Of a DNA stretch of 47,832 nt, positions 9,050 through 16,946 are shown piece after piece. The stretch is taken from NCBI GenBank assembly GCA_021773295.1, contig JAJFKI010000035.1:1-47832 (forward strand), read 5' to 3'. The position numbers and the translations under genes are program-made. Origin of the DNA: Gammaproteobacteria bacterium (GTDB lineage Bacteria > Pseudomonadota > Gammaproteobacteria > UBA1113). The notes beneath the pieces are model-generated. The model had not been told where the DNA came from, did not search any database, and worked only from the letters and a program-made list of their open reading frames with translations. The number at the start of each line of letters is the position of its first letter. Within the stretch, counting starts at the first letter, position 1.

Positions 9050-11389
9050 TTATTTTTTTATTCTTTGTTTTTTATGCTTGCTAACTCTGCGGCTATTTCC
9101 TGGGTTAATGGTGCTTTGTGTGGACGTGTCGGTAGAACACAACGGTATTTCTGAAGAATTTACAGGAGGAACAGAGGTTGTTTTTGGGCTTCGTTTTCTT
9201 TTAAAACGGTGATGGCTGGATGTTTTTGGCGAAAACATTGATGATGTTGTTGTAAAATATCTACCAGGAGCATTGATAGTTTGATTCGCTGATGCTGTCG
9301 TGTTTTGTCTGCTTTGTTGAGAGCTCGATGCCATTTCTCTGTTTGACGGCATGCGATACTCTTTAAAAGCAGGATCTTTTTTTAATTCAGCGTCTACGTA
9401 TTGTAAGGCTTTTCGATTATTGTTTATTGCAGCGAGCGCAATTTTTTTGTTTGAGAGAAACCTTTTACTTACATGCCTTAATACCATGCCATGATTGTTT
9501 ACCGCAGTTAACACAAAGTCTTCGTTGTTTTTTAATTCGGGAGATATAAATTTGAAAGTATCAGGAGCTTGCTTTATTGCGGCTAGCACAAAGTCTTCAT
9601 TGTTTTTTAATTCGGTAGATATAAATCGAAAGACATGAGGAGCTTGTTTTAAAGCGGCTAAAGCAATCTCTTTATCTGATTGAAATTTCTTGTCAGCGAA
9701 ACGGAAGGAGTTTCCATTTCCTTTTACTGCCGCTAGCACAAATTGTTCGTTATTTTTAAATTCAGTATCTAGGCATTGAAGAGCGCTGGGGATTTTTTTT
9801 ATTGTATCCAGTAAAAACTCTTTGTTTAGAAATGGTTTATTGATGTAACTCAATACTTTTGTATTTTGCTTGATTGCCTCCAGCATAAACCATCGATCGT
9901 TTTTTAATGAATCATCTGCGTAAATAAACGATCTTTCGTCAAGTTTTATTGCTTTTAGTAAAAAATCTTTGTTTTTTAATAAACATGTGGCGGAATGATA
10001 ATAAGAGTCTGGATGTATAATACACTTAAGAAAGTTTTTATTAGTATCTCTTTTATAGGTTTTAATTGCGGTTAGAATAATTTCTGGGTCCTTATACAAT
10101 ACTTCCTTATTTGTTGCGTATTGCAAGGCATTGAAAGTTTGATTTACCGCAGCTAGGACAACGTCTTTGTCTTTACGAAACACCCGTACGTAAGTTAGAG
10201 TTTCTCCATTCTGGGTTACTCCGGCCAATGCTGTTTTTTTACTCGGATAAGAATCCTTATTCCAATGCAGATAATGTAGAGCACGAGCATTCTGTCTTAC
10301 TGCAGTTAACGAAATGTCTTCATTTGCTCTTAGTGATGGTGATGAATGTTCTAAGGCCATCCCATTTTTTTCCACTGCAGTTTTAACGATGTCATAATCA
10401 TTTTTTAGAAGCAAGCTTGCGTATTTCAACGCTAGTGGGTTTTGATCTATTGAGTGTATTACAACTGATCTGTCTGCTTTTAAGGATTGATCTGCATGTT
10501 GCAAAGCTAATCCATCCCGTGTGACTGCGTATTTCACAACACCCCTGTCTGCTTTTAAAGTTTGATCGGCGTGTTCTAAAGCTAATGGATCTTGTGAGAG
10601 TGCTCTTAAGACCAATTCACGGTCCGCTTTAAGAGCGTCACTCGCTATTTGAAGTAAAGAGCCGCGAAACGTTACTAAATCTATCATGATTGTTTTGTCA
10701 TTTTTAATTTTTTCAGGTATTTTAGCGAAAGGCCGGCTGCCTAATTGAATTGCCAATTTCAAGACAGCTGGATTACTTCGAACTCTAATTAGTGCTTCAG
10801 AATATAGGAATCCGCATTTCGTTTTTCCCATTAATTGAAACACAAATTGTTCATCATTACGAAGTGTCTTATCAGCGTTGGTAAAAAACGATTTTCTGTC
10901 TTCAGTAGCGTAATAATGACTAAGTCCTATAAATGCCGCTTCGAAAATCTTTTTGTTAGCTTTTAGATGGACACTGAGAGAGTGGAAATTTTGTGGATAT
11001 CCTTTTACGGCAAAAAAAGCGAATGTCGTATGATTTCTCAAGGCTTCAGTATAGTATGTGGAATTATTGAAAGATGGGATGCCTTTTTTCTTGAAATGAA
11101 TATACAGTGATACAAACTTAGCTATGTAATGAATAGCTTCAGGGGGATGTTGTATTCCTGAAGGGAGGTCTGATAACCCTGAAGGGAGATTAGGTATCTC
11201 TGAAGGGACTTTATTGAACAGGCTATTATACTGCTCTTCCCATAGTGTGTTGTCATACATAATGTTTCGGATCATTTTACTTGTCTGTGCCATTGCTAGC
11301 ACATCTTCAAAATTAATCCAACGCGCAATGTAGACTAGTAATTCTTCGGGTAAGTCTATTATTCTTAATTTATTTGAGCCGTTTTTCAC
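9050..11389 (-). CDS. F-box protein with DUF4116-type repeats
   Basis: Protein of 779 residues. Residues 10-55 form an F-box: LPEELLVYIARWINFEDV, then LAMAQTSKMIRNIMYDN, then LWEEQ. The F-box is a eukaryotic domain that docks substrates to SCF ubiquitin ligases through Skp1. From about residue 215 to 690 there are some 16 repeats of about 24 residues, of the form KNNEDFVLAAIKQ followed by FKFISPEL. They match the DUF4116 family and presumably form a helical substrate-binding surface. The C-terminal 80 residues are Ser/Thr-rich with basic clusters FKRKRSPK and KHKKQRIKK, possible nuclear localisation signals. The start is GTG and overlaps the upstream TAG stop by 1 nt, so the two genes are translationally coupled. 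It is probably an effector that redirects host ubiquitination, which is inference. Confidence 0.85.
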   Translation of the reverse strand: MKNGSNKLRIIDLPEELLVYIARWINFEDVLAMAQTSKMIRNIMYDNTLWEEQYNSLFNKVPSEIPNLPSGLSDLPSGIQHPPEAIHYIAKFVSLYIHFKKKGIPSFNNSTYYTEALRNHTTFAFFAVKGYPQNFHSLSVHLKANKKIFEAAFIGLSHYYATEDRKSFFTNADKTLRNDEQFVFQLMGKTKCGFLYSEALIRVRSNPAVLKLAIQLGSRPFAKIPEKIKNDKTIMIDLVTFRGSLLQIASDALKADRELVLRALSQDPLALEHADQTLKADRGVVKYAVTRDGLALQHADQSLKADRSVVIHSIDQNPLALKYASLLLKNDYDIVKTAVEKNGMALEHSSPSLRANEDISLTAVRQNARALHYLHWNKDSYPSKKTALAGVTQNGETLTYVRVFRKDKDVVLAAVNQTFNALQYATNKEVLYKDPEIILTAIKTYKRDTNKNFLKCIIHPDSYYHSATCLLKNKDFLLKAIKLDERSFIYADDSLKNDRWFMLEAIKQNTKVLSYINKPFLNKEFLLDTIKKIPSALQCLDTEFKNNEQFVLAAVKGNGNSFRFADKKFQSDKEIALAALKQAPHVFRFISTELKNNEDFVLAAIKQAPDTFKFISPELKNNEDFVLTAVNNHGMVLRHVSKRFLSNKKIALAAINNNRKALQYVDAELKKDPAFKEYRMPSNREMASSSQQSRQNTTASANQTINAPGRYFTTTSSMFSPKTSSHHRFKRKRSPKTTSVPPVNSSEIPLCSTDTSTQSTINPGNSRRVSKHKKQRIKK

Positions 11390-12627
11390 TAGCGACGCCC
11401 TGCGCCGCTGGGATTTGCAGCGACATTGATACTGCGGAGTGGGTTCTCAACCTGATTATTTATAGGTACACTGTTTTTCGTTTTTTGCTTCTTGCTAGAC
11501 TCATGATTTTGGCTTCCATTACGCTTGTTAGATAGTCGCCAAAAACCAACGTCGGGATTCGTGCTACTTACACTACTACTCGCAGCAGAAGCATCATCCC
11601 GTTGGGTTATATCTTGTAAGGGTTGCGCTGTATGCCTTATTAACTCAAGGCGCTGCTCAAGTAATCTAGTGTATGTTGTTATGAAGGCATCATCATACTG
11701 CAAGACATCTTTAACTCGATGGCTAGGCAAAATAGCTAATAGGTAATTGATAATCAGCGTCTCGGGCTTATTGAGAGTGTCAGACAATAGTTGACAACAA
11801 CGCTCAATTTGTTTGTCTATTTTCTCGAAGTCACTGAGTAATAAAGAGCTTTGTAGCTCGGCAAAGTTTTGACAAAGTATAAAAATGATGACATACCACA
11901 ATTTCTTTTCTGCAGCTTCATTAGCAGACGTTGTTTTGCCTTCGTGAAAGGATAAACCATAGCCTTTTCCTAGATAACCCTGCTGGGCTCGTAGTTTTCT
12001 CCTATAGTTCTCTCTATTGGGGTAATGACTATCTACATTAATGGTTGTCGCTAGCGTGCTGATGTTTATGTTCAACGACTTATCAGTGGTTATCTCTTTT
12101 GTCATACCAATCAATACTAATTGCACATACCTATGAAAAGCATTCGTGAACTTATAACTGTCGGGTAATTGTTGCCGAAACAAAAAATAGAAAATAGAAT
12201 TTTTTTTAAAACCTGTCTCCGCATCAGGAGAATACTCTACGGTATTATTATAAAAACAATCATTCACTACTTTAACCTTTTTGATTAACTCGAGTTTTGT
12301 AGGTGAATCGAGGCCGATATTACCACAATGATATAGGCTATTTAAGTAGTGATCACACAGTAAAGGATCATAAAGAAACATGGCGGATAATATTGCCTGG
12401 TGCAAACTACGCTGCTGTTGATCATCCTCGACGGGAACAAGGTCTTCCAGTCTATCTTTTATGACAGTGCTTAATGTATTACTGATTAGCTGCTTTTTGC
12501 CGTTATCTAAAGGGCAGTCAGACATGCGCGTCTCTAATTCAGCATTATCTGTGCTATTAAATAAAGTTACCATATCATTTAATGGCAGGCTTTGAGTGAT
12601 TGGGGCTTGTTCGTTACTGCTGTTCAT
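11389..12627 (-). CDS. Unknown protein coupled to the F-box gene
   Basis: No family recognised in this 412-residue protein. It is largely helical-looking and soluble, with a tail containing an Ala/Ser run (ASAASSSVSSTN) and a basic cluster SSKKQKTKN. That tail style is shared with other accessory proteins here. The start at 12627 is preceded by AAGAG. An upstream in-frame ATG at 12771 is unlikely, because a good promoter (12711-12739) lies within that extension. The stop overlaps the F-box GTG, so it is made with the F-box protein and could be a partner, adaptor or second effector. Confidence 0.7.
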   Translation of the reverse strand: MNSSNEQAPITQSLPLNDMVTLFNSTDNAELETRMSDCPLDNGKKQLISNTLSTVIKDRLEDLVPVEDDQQQRSLHQAILSAMFLYDPLLCDHYLNSLYHCGNIGLDSPTKLELIKKVKVVNDCFYNNTVEYSPDAETGFKKNSIFYFLFRQQLPDSYKFTNAFHRYVQLVLIGMTKEITTDKSLNINISTLATTINVDSHYPNRENYRRKLRAQQGYLGKGYGLSFHEGKTTSANEAAEKKLWYVIIFILCQNFAELQSSLLLSDFEKIDKQIERCCQLLSDTLNKPETLIINYLLAILPSHRVKDVLQYDDAFITTYTRLLEQRLELIRHTAQPLQDITQRDDASAASSSVSSTNPDVGFWRLSNKRNGSQNHESSKKQKTKNSVPINNQVENPLRSINVAANPSGAGRR

Positions 12628-12710
12628 TTTGTGGCTCTTATCAATATCTGTGCGTTGAGTATATCGTGTCCTGACAGCAAAGCTGCTTACACGCCATAAA
12701 TTCACTATGC

Positions 12711-12739
12711 ATTGTATATATATTCGGTCAAAAATACAA
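12711..12739 (-). promoter_or_regulatory. Sigma70-like promoter of the F-box operon
   Basis: Read on the minus strand, TTGTAT (12734-12739) and TACAAT (12711-12716) are 17 bp apart. Transcription would begin near 12704, leaving a leader of about 77 nt before the ATG at 12627. Confidence 0.55.
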
Positions 12740-12788
12740 CAGCTAAAATTAACGTGTCGGTAGCACGCCAACTGTCTGATTTATCGTA

Positions 12789-12951
12789 TATACCCGCCAC
12801 ACTCCAAAATGCGAGATTAATGCTATTGCTTTTTGCCCCCGTACAGGCTTTGAAATTTGTCAATAGACCGGCTATTACCTGCATTTCAAAGCCTGCACGG
12901 GAACAAAAATCAAATCGCCTAAATCTCGCATTTTGAAGTGTGACGGGTATA
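12789..12951 (+). repeat. Inverted-repeat element copy 3, the only complete 163-bp copy
   Basis: Left end TATACCCGCCACACTCC and right end complementary to TATACCCGTCACACTTC. Inside are the block TGCTATTGCTTTTTGCCCCC, arm GTACAGGCTTTGAAAT, a loop with CTATTACCTGC, arm ATTTCAAAGCCTGCAC, and GGGAACAAAAATCAAA. The arms are complementary with one mismatch. It lies in the gap upstream of the F-box operon and marks the right edge of the accessory island. A diverged end of the same type (12952-12980) abuts it directly. Confidence 0.9.
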
Positions 12952-12980
12952 TACCCATTACAGATGACAATGCGAGATTT
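12952..12980 (+). repeat. Diverged element end abutting copy 3
   Basis: TACCCATTACAGATGA followed by CAATGCGAGATT aligns without gaps to the standard end (TACCCGCCACACTCC then AAAATGCGAGATT). The first 16 bp match 47681-47696 (reverse strand) with one difference, and that block also abuts a full element. It looks like a second subfamily of element end, joined through GGGTATATACCC. Confidence 0.6.
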
Positions 12981-13164
12981 AAGCGCAACATCTTGATTCG
13001 CGTTTAACTGCCGTTTCTAGGGTGATTTTGTCCTACCCCTCTTCGCGGGAAAAGGTGTTTAGGGTGCAGGCAGATAAAAAAATTAGCTTCAATTGTCATT
13101 TTAATAGCTTATTTGCTGAACAAAGGGTATGATTGAGCCCTGATTCCATGCATAATTACCCACT

Positions 13165-14208
13165 ATGAAAAATGTCATTAAAACATTAGGAACGATTCTA
13201 ATACTTAGCCTCATGCTAGCGCTTGCGTTTGCTGAGCCTGTCAAAGATTTATATCACGCTACCATCGTCGTGCCTAACCAAAGCAAAGCCAGTTATAATA
13301 AAGCGGCCCAGCTAGCATTGGCGCAAGTTTTAGTAAAAGTCACTGGCAACACGGCTGTGGCGAGTGTGGATGCGATTAAACCGCAATTAGCGCAAGCGCC
13401 TCATTGGATCACGAGCTTTTCTTATGAGCAACAGCCGCGCTTATCATTGAGTTTAACCTTTGATAGCGCCACAGTGAATCGTTTATTAAAACAAGCCAAA
13501 CAACCTATTTGGGGAAGAGACCGGCCGCAAGTGATTGTCTGGCTCGCGCAGCAGACAGCCGATGGGCGCGAAATTATTAATAGTACAGCAGCATCTTCTT
13601 TAGTGAAAGACATCGATGCCGTGGCGGCGAATCGGGGTGTTGATTTAGTGTTGCCGATGTTAGATTTAGATGATTTAAGCCAAGTGAATGTGCAAACAGT
13701 GTGGGCGCAATTAGTCCCAGCACTTGCGACGGCTTCTCATCGTTATGGTACGGATGGACTGTTAATTGGTAGAGTATATCCCAAGGAAACCGATGGCCAA
13801 TGGGCAGTGGACTGGCGTTATGTTTTGGGGAATGAGCAACAGTCTTGGCATGGTACGGCAGCTTCTGCCGATGAAGCCGTGACCGTGGGTGTTAATCAAA
13901 TGGTGGATATGGTAGCGCAGCAATACCGCATCGCTGCTAATGCTAGAAATAAACAACACGTACAAGTGAGTGTGTACGGCGTTGACAACGTAGCAGATTA
14001 CAGTAAAGTTCGGGAATATTTACAAACATTATCCTTCGTAAACACCTTAAAAATTGCGAGCATTGGGACAGGTTATGTGACATTTGATATCGATTTAAAG
14101 GGCGACCGCCGACAATTTATGAATACTTTAGCAGTGGATCACACGCTGCAACCTGACTCTCATGCGCCTACCAGCGGCAATCATCTTAATTATAGGTTTG
14201 CAGCATGA
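13165..14208 (+). CDS. DUF2066 domain exported protein
   Basis: Protein of 347 residues. Residues 1-23 form a Sec signal peptide or anchor (LGTILILSLMLALAFA) with likely cleavage after AFA, so the product is periplasmic or membrane-bound. The rest matches DUF2066, a gammaproteobacterial family without known function, recognisable by ATIVVPNQSKASYNKA, LAQVLVKVTGNT and the later WRYVLGNEQQSWHG. Its place, divergent from purM and followed by pgsA-like, perM and hda, is the conserved family context. It overlaps the next gene by 4 bp. Confidence 0.85.
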   Translation: MKNVIKTLGTILILSLMLALAFAEPVKDLYHATIVVPNQSKASYNKAAQLALAQVLVKVTGNTAVASVDAIKPQLAQAPHWITSFSYEQQPRLSLSLTFDSATVNRLLKQAKQPIWGRDRPQVIVWLAQQTADGREIINSTAASSLVKDIDAVAANRGVDLVLPMLDLDDLSQVNVQTVWAQLVPALATASHRYGTDGLLIGRVYPKETDGQWAVDWRYVLGNEQQSWHGTAASADEAVTVGVNQMVDMVAQQYRIAANARNKQHVQVSVYGVDNVADYSKVREYLQTLSFVNTLKIASIGTGYVTFDIDLKGDRRQFMNTLAVDHTLQPDSHAPTSGNHLNYRFAA

Positions 14209-14756
14209 AACGAGAATATATTCCCAATATCTTAACTGTGTTTCGTATTTTGTTAACGGCGCCAATCGTGTATGCGCTATTAACGCATCATTACACATGG
14301 GCGTTTTATGTTTTATTAGTGGCCGGGATTACTGATAGCATCGATGGTTTTTTAGCGCGCCATTATCACTGGAGTTCGCGCTTAGGCTCGGCGCTTGATC
14401 CCTTGGCAGATAAAATTCTAATGGTTAGTGTTTTTCTGACCTTGGCTTATTTAGAACAAGTGCCCTTGTGGTTTTTAGGTATGGTGATTTTGCGAGAAAT
14501 TGTCTTAGTAACGGGAACAATAATTTTACGTTTAGTGGCTGGGCCTTATGAAATCCATCCCATTTGGATCAGTAAAGTAAATACATTTTTGCAAATTGTT
14601 TTAACCTTTTTACTCTGTTTTAATTTGAGTTATCCAGTGATAGCGGCCAACTGGCTTAGTTATTTAATGTATCTGGTGTTTACAACGACACTTATCAGCA
14701 TGTTGGCTTACATGTGGATTTGGAGTGGGCAAATATTAGGGCGAAGGGAGATTTAA
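14205..14756 (+). CDS. CDP-alcohol phosphatidyltransferase, PgsA-like
   Basis: Integral membrane enzyme of 183 residues, most likely making phosphatidylglycerophosphate from CDP-diacylglycerol and glycerol-3-phosphate. The full signature D-G-x2-A-R-x8-G-x3-D-x3-D is present: Asp47, Gly48, Ala51, Arg52, Gly61, Asp65 and Asp69, with Asp44 just ahead. There are about five membrane helices. Paralogues of pgsA are common beside perM/hda, so substrate identity is uncertain and no symbol is given. The start overlaps the DUF2066 gene by 4 bp, and perM follows after 1 bp. Confidence 0.88.
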   Translation: MKREYIPNILTVFRILLTAPIVYALLTHHYTWAFYVLLVAGITDSIDGFLARHYHWSSRLGSALDPLADKILMVSVFLTLAYLEQVPLWFLGMVILREIVLVTGTIILRLVAGPYEIHPIWISKVNTFLQIVLTFLLCFNLSYPVIAANWLSYLMYLVFTTTLISMLAYMWIWSGQILGRREI

Positions 14757-14757
14757 G

Positions 14758-15816
14758 ATGGCAGAAGCCAAGCGTTGGTTTATCTTGTTAGGCATTATTA
14801 TATTAGGTTCTTTAGTTTACCTATTATCATCCGTGATGACACCATTTGTCATCGCAGCGTTTCTTGCATATTTGACCGATCCCATGGTCAATCATATGCA
14901 AGCGTGGAAAGTGCCGAGGACCTTGGCGACGATTTTAGTGTTTGTTATTCTTGGTATCATTTTGATGATTTTACTATTAATCATTGTACCGATGTTAGAA
15001 CAACAAATTGTACTAATGATTAATACCATCCCGGCCATTATCAATTGGGCGCAAACGGATGTAGTGCCATGGCTGAATAAAAAATTCGGTGTGACTCACT
15101 TAATCAATATTACTTGGATTAAACAAAATATTACGAATAATCTTTCTGGGGCGGGCAGCATTGCTACATCTGTTTTAAGAACTATTTCTCATTCTGGCAT
15201 GACAGTGTTTTCCTGGTTAGTTAATTTAATCTTGATACCTGTAGTCATGTTTTATTTACTGCGCGACTGGGATTTGCTAGAAAACGGCTGCCATAAATTA
15301 ATGCCACGTAGCATCGAGCCAGTGGCGGTTAAACTATTAAAACAATGTGATGAAGTGTTGAGTGCCTTTATTCGTGGACAATTGATGGTAATGTTGTGCT
15401 TAGGTATTCTATATTCTGTGGGGATGTCGATTGTTGGTTTGGACTTGGCATTACTCATCGGGATGATTGCTGGTATTGTTAGTATCGTACCTTATTTAGG
15501 GTTTATTATTGGTATTACGTCGGCAACCATAGCAGCATTGGTGCAATTTCATGATTGGTTACATGTGATTGGGATTTGGGTTGTTTTCGCGGTTGCGCAA
15601 ACCATTGAAGCGACAACACTAACGCCTTGGCTGGTAGGGGATAAAATTGGCTTGCATCCGGTGGCAGTGATTTTTGCTATCTTGGCCGGGGGTGAGTTAT
15701 TTGGATTCGTGGGGATATTACTCGCACTGCCAGTGTCGGCAGTTATCATGGTGTTCATTCGCTATTTTACCGGGCGTTATGTGCAAAGCAATCTTTATAG
15801 TAAGCAACCGGTGTAG
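14758..15816 (+). CDS. perM: AI-2E/PerM family membrane permease
   Basis: Protein of 352 residues with about eight membrane helices in the PerM/TqsA (AI-2E transporter) family. Typical features are N-terminal SSVMTPFVIAAFLAYL, a central amphipathic region, FYLLRDWD, and the C-terminal GDKIGLHPVAVIFAILAGG with GFVGILLALPVSAV. The cargo of family members in this context is not established. The neighbours pgsA-like and hda match the usual order. The gap to hda is 5 bp. Confidence 0.9.
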   Translation: MAEAKRWFILLGIIILGSLVYLLSSVMTPFVIAAFLAYLTDPMVNHMQAWKVPRTLATILVFVILGIILMILLLIIVPMLEQQIVLMINTIPAIINWAQTDVVPWLNKKFGVTHLINITWIKQNITNNLSGAGSIATSVLRTISHSGMTVFSWLVNLILIPVVMFYLLRDWDLLENGCHKLMPRSIEPVAVKLLKQCDEVLSAFIRGQLMVMLCLGILYSVGMSIVGLDLALLIGMIAGIVSIVPYLGFIIGITSATIAALVQFHDWLHVIGIWVVFAVAQTIEATTLTPWLVGDKIGLHPVAVIFAILAGGELFGFVGILLALPVSAVIMVFIRYFTGRYVQSNLYSKQPV

Positions 15817-15821
15817 TAATT

Positions 15822-16520
15822 ATGAATCCGCAACAACTTCCCTTAGCCGGCTTACCTTTGCGTGATTCTGCTACGTTTGAGAGTTTTTTTGCCGGGAAGA
15901 ATACTCAAGTTGTTTCAGTGTTACAAGCGATGATCACTGGAGATTATCCTGAGCAATTTATATTTCTTTGGGGTGAAGCAGGCGCTGGTATTAGTCACTT
16001 ATTGCAAGCTTGTTGCCATAGTGCTGCGGAGCAGCAGTTGGCAAGCATGTATATCGATTTGCAACACAAAGCGGATTATTCGCCGCAAATGTTAGAAGCT
16101 TTAGAGCATTTCCAATTAATTTGTATTGATGATATTGATTTGATTTTGGATGATCCTCAATGGCAGCAAGCAATATTTCATTTGTATAATCGTTTACGTG
16201 ATTCTGATCGTCAGCTAATTGTCACAGCGCATCAGCCGCCACAGACCTTGGATATTTTGCCGGACTTGCGTTCACGTTTGAGTTGGGGACTTTGTTTTCA
16301 GGTGCAGTCATTGAGTGATGAGGAGAAAATTCAAGCATTGCAGCTGCGGGCTCATAACCGTGGTTTTGAATTATCTGGCGAGGTAGCACAGTTTATTTTG
16401 AGAAGAGTGCCTCGAGATATGAAACAATTATTTATTATTTTTGATACATTGGATGAGGCAGCGATCCAAGCTCAGCGAAAATTAACAATTCCGTTTGTGA
16501 AGCATGTGTTAGGGGTTTAA
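15822..16520 (+). CDS. hda: DnaA regulatory inactivator Hda
   Basis: DnaA-related AAA+ protein of 232 residues that, with the sliding clamp, stimulates ATP hydrolysis by DnaA after initiation. N-terminal QLPLAGLPL is the clamp-binding segment. The degenerate P-loop GEAGAGISHLLQ lacks the usual Lys, as in other Hda proteins. Walker B is LICIDDIDLI, followed by DLRSRLSWGLCFQ and the arginine-finger region RRVPRDMKQ. It is the last gene of DUF2066-pgsA-perM-hda, with a long palindromic element directly downstream. Confidence 0.93.
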   Translation: MNPQQLPLAGLPLRDSATFESFFAGKNTQVVSVLQAMITGDYPEQFIFLWGEAGAGISHLLQACCHSAAEQQLASMYIDLQHKADYSPQMLEALEHFQLICIDDIDLILDDPQWQQAIFHLYNRLRDSDRQLIVTAHQPPQTLDILPDLRSRLSWGLCFQVQSLSDEEKIQALQLRAHNRGFELSGEVAQFILRRVPRDMKQLFIIFDTLDEAAIQAQRKLTIPFVKHVLGV

Positions 16521-16540
16521 AATTTTTTGATAGTGCGGAG

Positions 16541-16734
16541 TCCTGATTTGTCCGACCGGGGTGCGCTTTCCTATCGACCGCTATTCCTGCGCTCCTTGAA
16601 AAATCGGGGTCGTCGGCATGCGCCATCCTGGCTTAGGCCGACTCATTTTTCCTTCCTGGCAAAATGACCCCGATTTTTGTTGCGGTGCTCGGGCGGTCTC
16701 AAAGGAAAGCGCACCCCGGTCGGACAAATCAGGA
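16541..16734. repeat. Palindromic element B downstream of hda
   Basis: TCCTGATTTGTCCGACCGGG opens a 32-bp arm (16541-16572) perfectly complementary to 16703-16734. A second inner pair AAAAATCGGGGTC (16599-16611) and GACCCCGATTTTT (16666-16678) nests inside, with GTCGGC/GCCGAC nearer the centre. The whole could fold into a cruciform about 194 bp long. It is unrelated in sequence to the TATACCC family and may also terminate the hda transcript. Confidence 0.85.
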
Positions 16735-16847
16735 GTCGGGATTATCACTTTAATCATGATTCATTGCTGTGATGGTGCTTCACTAAGGGAGTTATGAGTC
16801 TAAAAAAATAATCATTTGGAAAGTAGGGCAGGTCTCGCTTACTAATT

Positions 16848-16881
16848 CCCTCCCCCCTTGCGGGGGAGGGCTAGGGTGGGG
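16848..16881. repeat. REP-like C-rich/G-rich palindrome
   Basis: TTCCCTCCCCCCTTG followed by CGGGGGAGGG forms a short palindrome, then GCTAGGGTGGGGG. The same building block appears inside element copy 2 and at the 3' end of the deacetylase gene near 36225-36245. Blocks of this kind are common dispersed repeats in proteobacteria. From 16521 to 16946 there is no gene, only this block and element B. Confidence 0.6.
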
Positions 16882-16946
16882 GTTGAATTTACTAAACTTG
16901 CCACCATTACTATACTATTGATATATGGTGAATTGGAGAATTTATA

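Noticed and set aside
12628..12771. Upstream extension of the F-box partner protein to an ATG at 12771
   Set aside because: The added residues are Cys/Tyr-rich and unlike the rest. A promoter lies inside them, and a better ribosome site precedes 12627.
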